DNA of 64,000 nucleotides from Trueperella pyogenes. GTDB taxonomy: Bacteria > Actinomycetota > Actinomycetes > Actinomycetales > Actinomycetaceae. Positions within the stretch are counted from its first letter, which is position 1, and the number at the start of each line of letters is the position of its first letter. A program made the translations under genes and the position numbers. The notes under the pieces are model-generated. The model was not told where the DNA came from. It made no database searches and saw only the letters and a program-made list of their open reading frames with translations. This document shows, piece by piece, positions 22,096 to 29,784 of the stretch. The stretch covers positions 124,001 through 188,000 of the forward strand of contig NZ_JVLH01000006.1 in the NCBI RefSeq assembly GCF_001070855.1. Reading direction: 5' to 3'.

Positions 22096-22453
22096 ATTTC
22101 CTCCTCTTGGGGGCCAAATCGGCACGTATATAAAGTCAGCTGAAATTGCTCGTGGACCAGTGACGAGTCTACTGTGCACACCCCCTGAAGGCACAGGCTC
22201 ATCAAGTGATGAACGACTTGCAGCGCGCTCAAAGACTAAAAAGGACTTTTGTCCTACACTATGAGTGATCGGAGCGACAAAAGTCCCAGATTGTTAGACA
22301 TGGCATATACACAGAACAGGCATAAAGATGCTGTCCATGCACCAAGTGCGAGAGACTATTAGCAGATGCCCGATACGGCACCAAAGATGAGGCCGATGCC
22401 TTATCAACCGGAGGTTTTCAGTCCGAAAGCCACGGCAACCGAGAAGAGGGAAC
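22096..22453. promoter_or_regulatory. Divergent hom / pfl promoter region
   Basis: 358 bases without a gene. The hom side holds only its ribosome binding site (about 22100-22107). Near the middle is the paired operator described separately. From 22290 to 22440 lies a leader of about 150 bases in front of pflB whose promoter elements could not be fixed by eye; GAAGAGGGAAC precedes the pflB ATG. Confidence 0.5.
22243..22287. promoter_or_regulatory. Paired inverted operator upstream of pyruvate formate-lyase
   Basis: GGACTTTTGTCC at 22243-22254 is itself an inverted repeat (GGAC/GTCC). A second copy in the opposite orientation, GACAAAAGTCCC at 22276-22287, gives an 11-bp perfect inverted repeat overall. 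Centres are about 32 bp apart, three helical turns. The core resembles the DosR/DevR box (GGGACT...AGTCCC) of mycobacteria, so a NarL-type oxygen-responsive regulator is a reasonable guess. Confidence 0.55.
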
Positions 22454-24574
22454 ATGACTGATCAGCAGACCGCCGACGTCACGACCGACGCCTGGGACGG
22501 TTTCGTCAAGGGCCATTGGTCCGAAGCAATCGACGTGCGCGACTTCATCCAGCGCAACTACACCCCTTACGAAGGAGATGCCTCCTTCCTGGCCGGGCCG
22601 ACCGAAAAGACCCTGCGCGTCTGGGAGACGCTCGAAAAGGACTACCTGTCCAAGGAGCGCAAGGTCCGCATCCTCGATGTTGACACCCACACCCCCGCCG
22701 ATATCGACGCTTTCAAGCCCGGTTACATCAGCGATGATGACGACGTCATCGTCGGCCTGCAGACCGATGCGCCTCTGAAGCGTGCAATGATGCCAAACGG
22801 CGGCTGGCGCATGGTTGAGACCGCTATTAAGGAAGCTGGCAAAGAGGTCGACCCCGAAGTCAAGAAGATCTTCACCCAGTACCGCAAGACCCACAACGAC
22901 GCGGTCTTCGATATCTACACACCTCGTATCCGCGCAGCGCGTTCCTCCCACATCATCACCGGTCTTCCCGATGCATACGGCCGTGGCCGCATCATTGGTG
23001 ACTACCGTCGTGTTGCACTGTACGGTGTTGACCACCTGATCGAGGAGAAGCAGAAGGATAAGGATCGCTACGCAGATCAGCCCTTCTCAGAGCACTGGGC
23101 ACGCTACCGCGAGGAGCACTCGGAGCAGATCAAGGCTCTGAAGAAGCTCAAGAAGATGGCAGCCGACTACGGCTTCGACATCTCCGGCCCCGCTCGCAAC
23201 GCACACGAAGCAGTGCAGTGGACCTACTTCGGCTACCTGGCCTCCGTGAAGTCCCAGGACGGCGCCGCAATGTCGATCGGCCGTCTCTCCGCATTCTTCG
23301 ACTGCTACTTCGAGCGCGATCTTAATCGTGGAACCCTCACCGAGCTCGAGGCCCAGGAGATCATCGACTCTCTGGTCATCAAGCTCCGCATTACCCGCTT
23401 CCTGCGCACGATCGATTACGATCAGATCTTCTCCGGCGACCCCTACTGGGCAACCTGGTCGGATGCAGGCTTCGGCGAAGACGGACGTACCTTGGTTACC
23501 AAGACCGCCTTCCGTCTCCTGCAGACCCTGCGTAACCTCGGCCCCGCACCCGAGCCGAACATCACCATCTTCTGGGATGAGAAGCTCCCCAAGGGCTACA
23601 AGGAATTCTGCGCACTGATCTCGATTGAGACCTCCTCCATTCAGTACGAATCCGATGAGCAGATTCGTGAGCACTGGGGCGATGACGCAGCCATCGCATG
23701 CTGTGTTTCCCCCATGCGCGTTGGCAAGCAGATGCAGTTCTTCGGCGCCCGCGTGAACTCTGCAAAGGCTCTCCTCTACGCCATCAACGGTGGCCGCGAT
23801 GAGATGAGCGGAAAGCAAGTCATGGAAGGCTACGAGCCCATTAAGGGTGACGGCCCGCTCGACTTCGACGAGGTCTGGACAAAGTACGAAGAGATGCTGG
23901 ACTGGGTTGTTGGCACCTACGTCGAGGCCCTGAACATCATCCACTACTGCCACGATCGCTACGCCTACGAGGCAGTCGAGATGGCGCTGCACGATTCCGA
24001 GATCATTCGCACCATGGGTTGCGGTATTGCTGGCCTGTCCATCGTTGCTGACTCCCTGTCCGCTATCAAGTACGCGAAGGTTTACCCGATTCGCGACGAA
24101 ACCGGACTGGTTGTCGACTACCGCACCGAGGGAGACTTCCCGACCTACGGTAACGATGACGACCGTGCAGACGATATTGCAGCAACCGTCGTTCACACCG
24201 TCATGGATAAGATTCGCGCAATCCCCATGTACCGTGATGCAATCCCGACCCAGTCGGTGCTGACCATCACCTCGAACGTTGTTTACGGTAAGGCAACCGG
24301 TTCCTTCCCCTCGGGCCACCAGAAGGGCACCCCCTTCGCACCCGGTGCAAACCCCGAGAACGGTATCGATACCCACGGCATGGTCGCTTCCATGCTCTCG
24401 GTCGCCAAGCTCGACTACAACGACGCACTGGACGGCATCTCGCTGACCAACACCATTACCCCTCAGGGCCTTGGACGTACGCGTGACGAGCAGATCACCA
24501 ACCTGGTTGGCATCCTGGACGCAGGCTTCGTCCCCGACGATTGCTGCGCCGTCGACGCCACCAAGGGTTACTGA
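22454..24574 (+). CDS. pflB: Pyruvate formate-lyase catalytic core, without the glycyl-radical domain
   Basis: 706 residues. The N-terminus, EEKQKDKDRYADQPFSEHWA region, and the active-site pair Cys416-Cys417 in AIACCVSPMRVGKQM match PflB (Cys418-Cys419 in E. coli), which cleaves pyruvate with CoA to acetyl-CoA and formate under anaerobic conditions. The protein stops at VGILDAGFVPDDCCAVDATKGY, just where E. coli PflB (759 residues) enters its C-terminal radical domain, so the RVSGYAV glycine is absent. Two stop codons in tandem (TGATAG) end the frame. The missing domain is encoded as a separate gene 72 bases downstream. Codon choice is strongly biased to C-ending codons, as in highly expressed genes. 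Confidence 0.96.
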   Translation: MTDQQTADVTTDAWDGFVKGHWSEAIDVRDFIQRNYTPYEGDASFLAGPTEKTLRVWETLEKDYLSKERKVRILDVDTHTPADIDAFKPGYISDDDDVIVGLQTDAPLKRAMMPNGGWRMVETAIKEAGKEVDPEVKKIFTQYRKTHNDAVFDIYTPRIRAARSSHIITGLPDAYGRGRIIGDYRRVALYGVDHLIEEKQKDKDRYADQPFSEHWARYREEHSEQIKALKKLKKMAADYGFDISGPARNAHEAVQWTYFGYLASVKSQDGAAMSIGRLSAFFDCYFERDLNRGTLTELEAQEIIDSLVIKLRITRFLRTIDYDQIFSGDPYWATWSDAGFGEDGRTLVTKTAFRLLQTLRNLGPAPEPNITIFWDEKLPKGYKEFCALISIETSSIQYESDEQIREHWGDDAAIACCVSPMRVGKQMQFFGARVNSAKALLYAINGGRDEMSGKQVMEGYEPIKGDGPLDFDEVWTKYEEMLDWVVGTYVEALNIIHYCHDRYAYEAVEMALHDSEIIRTMGCGIAGLSIVADSLSAIKYAKVYPIRDETGLVVDYRTEGDFPTYGNDDDRADDIAATVVHTVMDKIRAIPMYRDAIPTQSVLTITSNVVYGKATGSFPSGHQKGTPFAPGANPENGIDTHGMVASMLSVAKLDYNDALDGISLTNTITPQGLGRTRDEQITNLVGILDAGFVPDDCCAVDATKGY

Positions 24575-24646
24575 TAGAAACAAGTCTTAGGCAAACGGAA
24601 CACCGCTTGTCTATCCGGCCCCACCCGGAAGAAAAGGAGAAATGAA

Positions 24647-24898
24647 ATGGCAACGAAGACCTACGAAGAGCGTCTTGCTTCCATGAAGGCCGCCCGCGAA
24701 GAGCGTGAGGAAGGCGCTGGTCTGTACCACGCCAACATCAACGTTCTCGACCAGGCAACCCTCGAAGACGCAATGGAGCACCCCGAGAACTACCCGAACC
24801 TGACCGTTCGCGTTTCGGGCTACGCAGTGAACTTCGTGAAGCTCACCCGCGAGCAGCAGCTGGACGTGCTTTCCCGCACCTTCCACCACTCTGCCTGA
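24647..24898 (+). CDS. grcA: Stand-alone glycyl-radical subunit of pyruvate formate-lyase (GrcA-like)
   Basis: 83 residues with its own AAGGAGAAATGAA ribosome binding site. Residues 28-83 match the last segment of Pfl[22 protein letters not shown] then a [18 protein letters not shown] end. Gly58 in RVSGYAV is the residue that would carry the radical. Residues 1-27 are a charged helix ([18 protein letters not shown]) not present in PflB. In E. coli the related YfiD/GrcA repairs a damaged PflB, but here PflB has no radical domain of its own, so this protein should be an obligatory subunit (inference). Confidence 0.93.
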   Translation: MATKTYEERLASMKAAREEREEGAGLYHANINVLDQATLEDAMEHPENYPNLTVRVSGYAVNFVKLTREQQLDVLSRTFHHSA

Positions 24899-24910
24899 GC
24901 GTAGATGACA

Positions 24911-24953
24911 TGAATGGGGCGCTGGCCGCAGGGCCCGCGCCCCATTCATTTAT
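24911..24953 (+). terminator. Terminator after grcA
   Basis: Perfect 12-bp stem TGAATGGGGCGC/GCGCCCCATTCA with a 14-base loop, 13 bases behind the grcA stop and followed by TTTAT. It would separate pflB-grcA from pflA, so pflA may have its own promoter in 24954-25038. Confidence 0.7.
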
Positions 24954-25038
24954 CTGGCGGATCACGAAATTTTTCTCATTTTTCTATCGTTCCTCTAGGT
25001 AGGAACCAACCTTTGGGTAGTAATCCACGGAGCACACA

Positions 25039-25920
25039 ATGACCTTGACTATGAGCAGCGCTGAGCTACTTCGCGATCAGGATTTCCAGGCACCTACGGC
25101 CCGAACAGCCGGCCAGGGTGTTGAAGGCCTGGAAGAATTGACTGACCTTGAACGTTCGGATCGCTTGGCTCGAATGCGTGAAGGAACCCTTGGTTCAATC
25201 CACTCTTGGGAATTGGTCACTGCCGTTGACGGCCCTGGAACCCGCATGACGGTCTTCCTCAACGGCTGCCCGCTTCGCTGCTTGTACTGCCACAACCCAG
25301 ATACTTTCCTCATGAAGGATGGCGCTCCCATTTCAGATGAGGAGCTTCTGAATAGGATCCGCCGCTACCGCAGGGTTTTTAAAGCGACCAACGGAGGAAT
25401 TACGCTTTCCGGTGGCGAGGTCCTCATGCAGCCCGCATTTGCCAAGCGAATTGTCCTAGGCACAAAAGCCATGGGGATCCACACCTGCATCGATACCTCC
25501 GGTTACCTTGGCGCCAACTGTGACGATGAGATGCTGGACAACCTTGATCTTGTCCTTCTGGACGTAAAGTCTGGCTTCCCCGAGACATACAAGGAAGTCA
25601 CTGGCCGTGACCTCCAGCCGACCATCGACTTTGGTGATCGCATCGCCCAGCGGGGCGGTCCGACCAGAATTTGGATCCGCTTCGTCTTAGTGCCCGGTCT
25701 GACCGATGACCCGGAAAATATTCGTCGAGTCGGCGAGATTGTCTTGCGTTGGAAGAACGTGATCGATCGAGTTGAGGTCCTTCCCTTCCACCAACTTGGT
25801 TCGGATAAGTGGAAGAGCTTGGGACTCGAATACAAGCTGGAAGACACGAAGCCGCCATCGCCCGAGGCAACAGATAAGGTTCGCGATTACTTCCGCACTC
25901 TAGGCTTCGAAGTCCACTGA
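25039..25920 (+). CDS. pflA: Pyruvate formate-lyase activating enzyme (radical SAM)
   Basis: 293 residues. The [4Fe-4S] cluster motif is Cys77-x3-Cys81-x2-Cys84 in GCPLRCLYCHNPDTF; GGITLSGGEVLMQPAF and DTSGYLG follow, all as in PflA, which makes the glycyl radical from SAM. The N-terminus is about 45 residues longer than E. coli PflA (246 residues) and acidic (VEGLEELTDLERSDRLARM). GGAG lies ten bases upstream of the ATG. Its substrate here should be the small GrcA-like subunit. Confidence 0.95.
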   Translation: MTLTMSSAELLRDQDFQAPTARTAGQGVEGLEELTDLERSDRLARMREGTLGSIHSWELVTAVDGPGTRMTVFLNGCPLRCLYCHNPDTFLMKDGAPISDEELLNRIRRYRRVFKATNGGITLSGGEVLMQPAFAKRIVLGTKAMGIHTCIDTSGYLGANCDDEMLDNLDLVLLDVKSGFPETYKEVTGRDLQPTIDFGDRIAQRGGPTRIWIRFVLVPGLTDDPENIRRVGEIVLRWKNVIDRVEVLPFHQLGSDKWKSLGLEYKLEDTKPPSPEATDKVRDYFRTLGFEVH

Positions 25921-25945
25921 GAAACCGCTGACTAACAAAAGTTTA

Positions 25946-25979
25946 CCGCCCCTAGAATCCATTCCAGATTCAGGGGCGG
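25946..25979. terminator. Bidirectional terminator between pflA and the acetyltransferase gene
   Basis: CCGCCCCT/AGGGGCGG (8 bp, perfect) extended inward by GAATC/GATTC, between convergent genes. Followed on the plus strand by CTACTTTGTTCTC and on the minus strand by TAAACTTTTGTT. Confidence 0.75.
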
Positions 25980-26012
25980 CTACTTTGTTCTCACGAGTGA
26001 GGTCAAAGTGCT

Positions 26013-26645
26013 TTATGCGTGTAGGTGCGCATCCAAGGCAGCGTGCGGATCTTCACCCTCATGTAGCTCCCGGATCACGCGAGCAGGATTACCCACGGCC
26101 AAGCTATAAGGCGGCAGAGAACGCGTGACAACCGATCCTGCTCCGACTACCGAGTCATGGCTAATTGTCACCCCCTGGCACACTGTTACCCCGCTTGCCA
26201 GCCACACATTATCTTCAATAGTGATGGGCTCAGCACTTTCCCATCCTGCCCGACGAGGCCCGTGTTCCAAGGGGTGAACGGGAGTCAACAACTGACAATT
26301 GGGACCGATTAGAACGTCATTACCGATACGGATTTCGGCAACATCGAGAGCGGTCAAGCCATAGTTCACCCAGACGCCCTCGCCGATATGGATATTAAAT
26401 CCGTAGTCAACGCGAAAAGGCGGACGAATTGTGACTCGCTCCCCCACGCTGCCGAGGATCTGCTGAAGAAGATAGTGCGCAATATCAGGGTCTTCTGGAA
26501 GTGCCTGCTCGTAGAGTTTCAACAGACGCTGCGCGCGCTGCGAAACCTCAGCCATTTTCGGGTGATCCCCGATATACCAATCCCCTGCGAGCATTCGCTC
26601 CCAGTTATTACGCCCATCAGCTTCGAAATTTCCATGCTGGCGCAT
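26013..26645 (-). CDS. Sugar O-acetyltransferase (Maa/LacA/NodL family)
   Basis: 210 residues. The N-terminal Mac domain (WERMLAGDWYIGDHPKMAEVSQRAQRL, about 15-45) precedes a left-handed beta-helix of hexapeptide repeats. The catalytic His is His124 in LLTPVHPLEHGPRR, and the C-terminal VVGAGSVVTRSLPPYSLAVGNPARVIR is typical. It would transfer acetyl from acetyl-CoA to a sugar such as maltose or glucose. Start overlaps the previous gene's stop (TGATG); third gene of a pepC-amidotransferase-acetyltransferase run. Confidence 0.87.
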   Translation of the reverse strand: MRQHGNFEADGRNNWERMLAGDWYIGDHPKMAEVSQRAQRLLKLYEQALPEDPDIAHYLLQQILGSVGERVTIRPPFRVDYGFNIHIGEGVWVNYGLTALDVAEIRIGNDVLIGPNCQLLTPVHPLEHGPRRAGWESAEPITIEDNVWLASGVTVCQGVTISHDSVVGAGSVVTRSLPPYSLAVGNPARVIRELHEGEDPHAALDAHLHA

Positions 26646-27352
26646 CAGCTATCCCAATTCCGCAATAGCGCAAGCAACAGTTCCATCGAGTAGCGGTCCG
26701 AACGCGGATCCTCAGGATGCCACTGAACGCCAAGAATTCGGCTATCAGGATCCTCAACGGCTTCGATCACACCATCACTGCTACGCGCGCTCACCTGCAG
26801 CCCATCTCCCACGCGGTCAATACTCTGGTGATGCGCTGAACTAACCGTGAGTTCATGGCCAAAACCGGCACGAATCAGGACCGACCCTTCATCTACGGTA
26901 ACCTGGTGGCGCGCAAAACGCTGGTCGTCAAGAAGAGTCGGGCTCTCATGACCATCCATGTCTTGAATCAAGGTACCGCCATAAGCAACGTTAATTACCT
27001 GATGCCCGCGGCAAATTCCAAGAAGCGGAATATGGCGTGCACGGCACAACTGGACTAACGCGATTTGTCGCCGGTCACCTTCTGGCCAGTGCTGACCTTC
27101 TCTGGGGTAACCAGAATCCATGCCGTAAAACTCGGGAGCGACATCTGGTCCTCCCAAGATGATCACTGCATCGGTTCCTTCAACAAGCTGCTCGGGCGAG
27201 CGAGGATCACTATCAGCAATGTGCAGTCGCACATCCCAAGTAGTGACAGCAGTGCTGAGGACACTCCCCTGCAAAGCCTCCAGCAAGGCTTGTTCCCGAG
27301 AGGTGGCGCGGTGATCGGTCAGGGCACTGACCAGAAGGGTCGGGCGACTCAT
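26645..27352 (-). CDS. Class I glutamine amidotransferase-like hydrolase (peptidase C26, PuuD-like)
   Basis: 235 residues from ATG 27352 with AAGGAG five bases upstream (GTG 27355 is an alternative). The nucleophile lies in LLGICRGHQVINVAYGG, and the catalytic His-Glu in ILGVQWHPEDPR, with the SSAHHQSIDRVG block between. Members hydrolyse gamma-glutamyl amides such as gamma-glutamyl-GABA. The physiological substrate cannot be read here. Next to pepC, a role in peptide or gamma-glutamyl compound use is plausible. Confidence 0.85.
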   Translation of the reverse strand: MSRPTLLVSALTDHRATSREQALLEALQGSVLSTAVTTWDVRLHIADSDPRSPEQLVEGTDAVIILGGPDVAPEFYGMDSGYPREGQHWPEGDRRQIALVQLCRARHIPLLGICRGHQVINVAYGGTLIQDMDGHESPTLLDDQRFARHQVTVDEGSVLIRAGFGHELTVSSAHHQSIDRVGDGLQVSARSSDGVIEAVEDPDSRILGVQWHPEDPRSDRYSMELLLALLRNWDS

Positions 27353-27371
27353 CACGTCTCCTTGAAATCAC

Positions 27372-28697
27372 TCAGGCCAGCGTTCCCATGGGGTCCCATG
27401 CGGGCAAAACGATGGGCTCAGCATCCACTGCAGCCGCCAAGTCTTCAGGAAGTGCACTCTTAGGCACAACAACCTCGAAAACATTATCGGTGAACCATTG
27501 ATCATCCATGGTGAAGAAGCCCGAATCTCCAGGCTCATCCCCCCAGGAATTCTCAACCCTCCACGCGCGCGGTTGTCCGGCCTCGTCAAGGTCTACCCCG
27601 GTAAAGAGCATCGCATGGTCCATCGCTGATTCACCCGAGCGCACCCGCTCAAGCTTCGTCGAGCTGAAATCGACATCAAAAAGGCCGTCGTAGTCATGGA
27701 TACCGGTCACAAAGAAACCGAGGCCTCGATCATAGGGCTGGGAGACATCGGCACCGAACCACACAGCCTCACCAGCTGCGATCTGTGCAGCCGCAATGCG
27801 CTTAATCTCTTCAACGGGGGCATTCAGGTAGCGAATCGGACGTCCACCGACGACATTGCCCAGGTGCTCGACAGTTTCCATCGACCCCTTCGGGTTTTCA
27901 GGACGGGGATCATCAACCAGACAGATGTACTCGCTCAGGTCCACACCCACGTGGCACTCGTAGAACTCGTGAGGAGTGATCTCACCATCGCGATGGAAGT
28001 TCCCCTCATCATCACGCCACTGCCAGTTAAAGCGTACGGGCGGCTCTCCCAGGCAGACAACAAGAATCTTCCACACATCAGCCAAAATCTTGCGACGCTG
28101 AGTATCGATTTCCTCAGCGCTTGCACCGGCAGCAATGGCCTCGCGAAGACGAAGAGCACCAATGTGGAGCACTGCACGCAGACGCGCATTCATGGGACGA
28201 GAATTGGTTGATGCCTCACTTTCAGGCATGACTTCCTTGGGCACCAAGCCATACTTCATATAGACCGAAACAGCCATATCCCACTGGCCACCATCACCCA
28301 AAACATCGCCCAGCAGGAACTGAACCAGACGACCGTCAACAGGCTCGTCCGAAGTAGCAATGATGTCCGTCAGGAACCAGTTGGCGCGTTCGAACTTATC
28401 CCAGAAGAATACGTAGCTCTGAGAGAACTCGAAGTTCTTGACCCCCAGGCTTTCGCGCGCCCGCGAGCGCAGGAAGTTCAACGAGGAAAAGAGCCAGCAG
28501 CGACCAGACTTCTTCTGAGAAGTTGCCTTCCAATCATCCAAGCGGTGAGAAACAGCTGTGGAAGTGTGCTGAATCTTTTCGCGGTTCAAAGAAGCGGCTT
28601 CAATTCCAACTTGGGTTGCGGCATTCCTGGCCAGCGCGACCTTGGCGCTTTCCTCTTCGCGCAACTGCATCAGGAGGTCATTGGAGATCTCAGGCAT
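27372..28697 (-). CDS. pepC: Aminopeptidase C (papain-like, bleomycin hydrolase family)
   Basis: 441 residues. The catalytic triad is visible: Cys67 in KSGRCWLFSSLNFLR, His in SAMDHAMLFTGVD, and Asn in WRVENSWGDEPGDSGFF. The length and lack of a signal peptide fit the cytoplasmic hexameric PepC, which trims N-terminal residues from short peptides. It heads an operon with the amidotransferase (19-base gap) and the acetyltransferase. Confidence 0.94.
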   Translation of the reverse strand: MPEISNDLLMQLREEESAKVALARNAATQVGIEAASLNREKIQHTSTAVSHRLDDWKATSQKKSGRCWLFSSLNFLRSRARESLGVKNFEFSQSYVFFWDKFERANWFLTDIIATSDEPVDGRLVQFLLGDVLGDGGQWDMAVSVYMKYGLVPKEVMPESEASTNSRPMNARLRAVLHIGALRLREAIAAGASAEEIDTQRRKILADVWKILVVCLGEPPVRFNWQWRDDEGNFHRDGEITPHEFYECHVGVDLSEYICLVDDPRPENPKGSMETVEHLGNVVGGRPIRYLNAPVEEIKRIAAAQIAAGEAVWFGADVSQPYDRGLGFFVTGIHDYDGLFDVDFSSTKLERVRSGESAMDHAMLFTGVDLDEAGQPRAWRVENSWGDEPGDSGFFTMDDQWFTDNVFEVVVPKSALPEDLAAAVDAEPIVLPAWDPMGTLA

Positions 28698-28836
28698 ATT
28701 CTCGTCCTCTCATTTGACTAGTACTTTAAGCATCTTTGCTTCCTCCATACTACGCTCCTGAGGGGCATCTCCTTGTTTCTGTCCATGACCAAGGAAGGGC
28801 CTGAAGTCTTAGGGATAGGCGTTCTTTCCCACTTAG

Positions 28837-28852
28837 ACTGAACTGGTTCAGT
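28837..28852. promoter_or_regulatory. Palindrome upstream of the aldose epimerase gene
   Basis: ACTGAACTGGTTCAGT, 7-bp perfect arms around TG, 31 bases before the galM ATG. CTGT-ACAG arms (28858-28871) follow immediately. Its form suits a GntR or LacI type operator; the cognate regulator is unknown. The rest of 28698-28836 holds nothing recognisable. Confidence 0.4.
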
Positions 28853-28883
28853 TTCCTCTGTACAAGCACAGTGAGGTGTTGCT

Positions 28884-29762
28884 ATGAGTTTCCATGCATC
28901 TGGTCGCGAACTTTCGTGCGAGGCCGGGGACTATTCCCTGAGCGTCGTCACCGTTGGTGCTGGGATCTCTTCCTTGAAGTGGAAGGGACGAAACCTCGTT
29001 CTTCCTCATAAGGTGACCGAAGTTGCACCCGGCTGGTCTGGAAAAATGCTCCTTCCTTGGCCTAATCGCATTGCCGATGGACGTTATTCGTGGAATGACA
29101 GGGAATACATGCTGCCCATCAATGACCGTGGGACTGGCACGGCGCTGCATGGACTTGCAGGGTGGGTTCCGTGGGAGATCGTTGACGCTACGGCATCTCA
29201 CGTGAGATTAGAAACCTTTATTGCAGCTCAAGAGTCCTATCCCTGGCCTCTCACAGCACGCCTCGATCTACGTTTAGATCCAGAAAGCGGCCTAAATATT
29301 GAGCTGTCGGCAAAGAACTTAGGGGATTCTCCCGCGCCCTATGGGGCTTCTCTTCACCCCTATCTTCTGGGCGGCACCACAGCTGATGACTCGATACTGA
29401 GCCTGCCCGCCTCGCACATCGTCGATACCGACGAGAATCTATTGCCAACGGGAATCAACCCCGTCAGCGCTGCATACGACTTCCGCGTTCCTCGCATGGT
29501 TGACGATCTTTTCATCGACCACTGTTACGGCGGCCTTCAAGGGAATTGGGAAGTACGCGTGACGAATGCGCAGGGTGAAGGCGCAGCTTTGGCTTCCAAT
29601 ACCCCGTGGGTTCAAATCCATACAGCGGATGCCCTTGGCCGTCCAGGCCTCGCGGTTGAACCAATGACTTGCCCACCCGATGCCTTTAATTCGGGAATTG
29701 ATCTGGTCTCTTTGGCCCCTGGCCAACGTCACCGCCTGTCTGTGTCCATCCGCGGACTGTAA
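28884..29762 (+). CDS. Aldose 1-epimerase family protein
   Basis: 292 residues. GalM-type marks: PWPNRIADGRYSWND near residue 58, ALHGLAGWVPW, the catalytic His region ASLHPYLLGG, and the catalytic Glu in LAVEPMTCPPDAFNSG. It interconverts alpha and beta anomers of hexoses. It starts a run with hrpB, whose start is 22 bases behind this stop. Sugar specificity is not readable. Confidence 0.9.
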   Translation: MSFHASGRELSCEAGDYSLSVVTVGAGISSLKWKGRNLVLPHKVTEVAPGWSGKMLLPWPNRIADGRYSWNDREYMLPINDRGTGTALHGLAGWVPWEIVDATASHVRLETFIAAQESYPWPLTARLDLRLDPESGLNIELSAKNLGDSPAPYGASLHPYLLGGTTADDSILSLPASHIVDTDENLLPTGINPVSAAYDFRVPRMVDDLFIDHCYGGLQGNWEVRVTNAQGEGAALASNTPWVQIHTADALGRPGLAVEPMTCPPDAFNSGIDLVSLAPGQRHRLSVSIRGL

Positions 29763-29784
29763 GAGAGCATGTAATACTGAAGCG

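Noticed and set aside
23087-24583. 498-codon open frame antisense to pflB
   Set aside because: Mirror of a strongly biased gene; Val/Gly-rich, no ribosome binding site, no recognisable protein.
24560-24660. Frameshift or sequencing error as explanation for the separated glycyl-radical domain
   Set aside because: Two tandem in-frame stops end the core, and the small gene has its own AAGGAG and a unique N-terminus with no PflB counterpart, so a simple error does not explain it.
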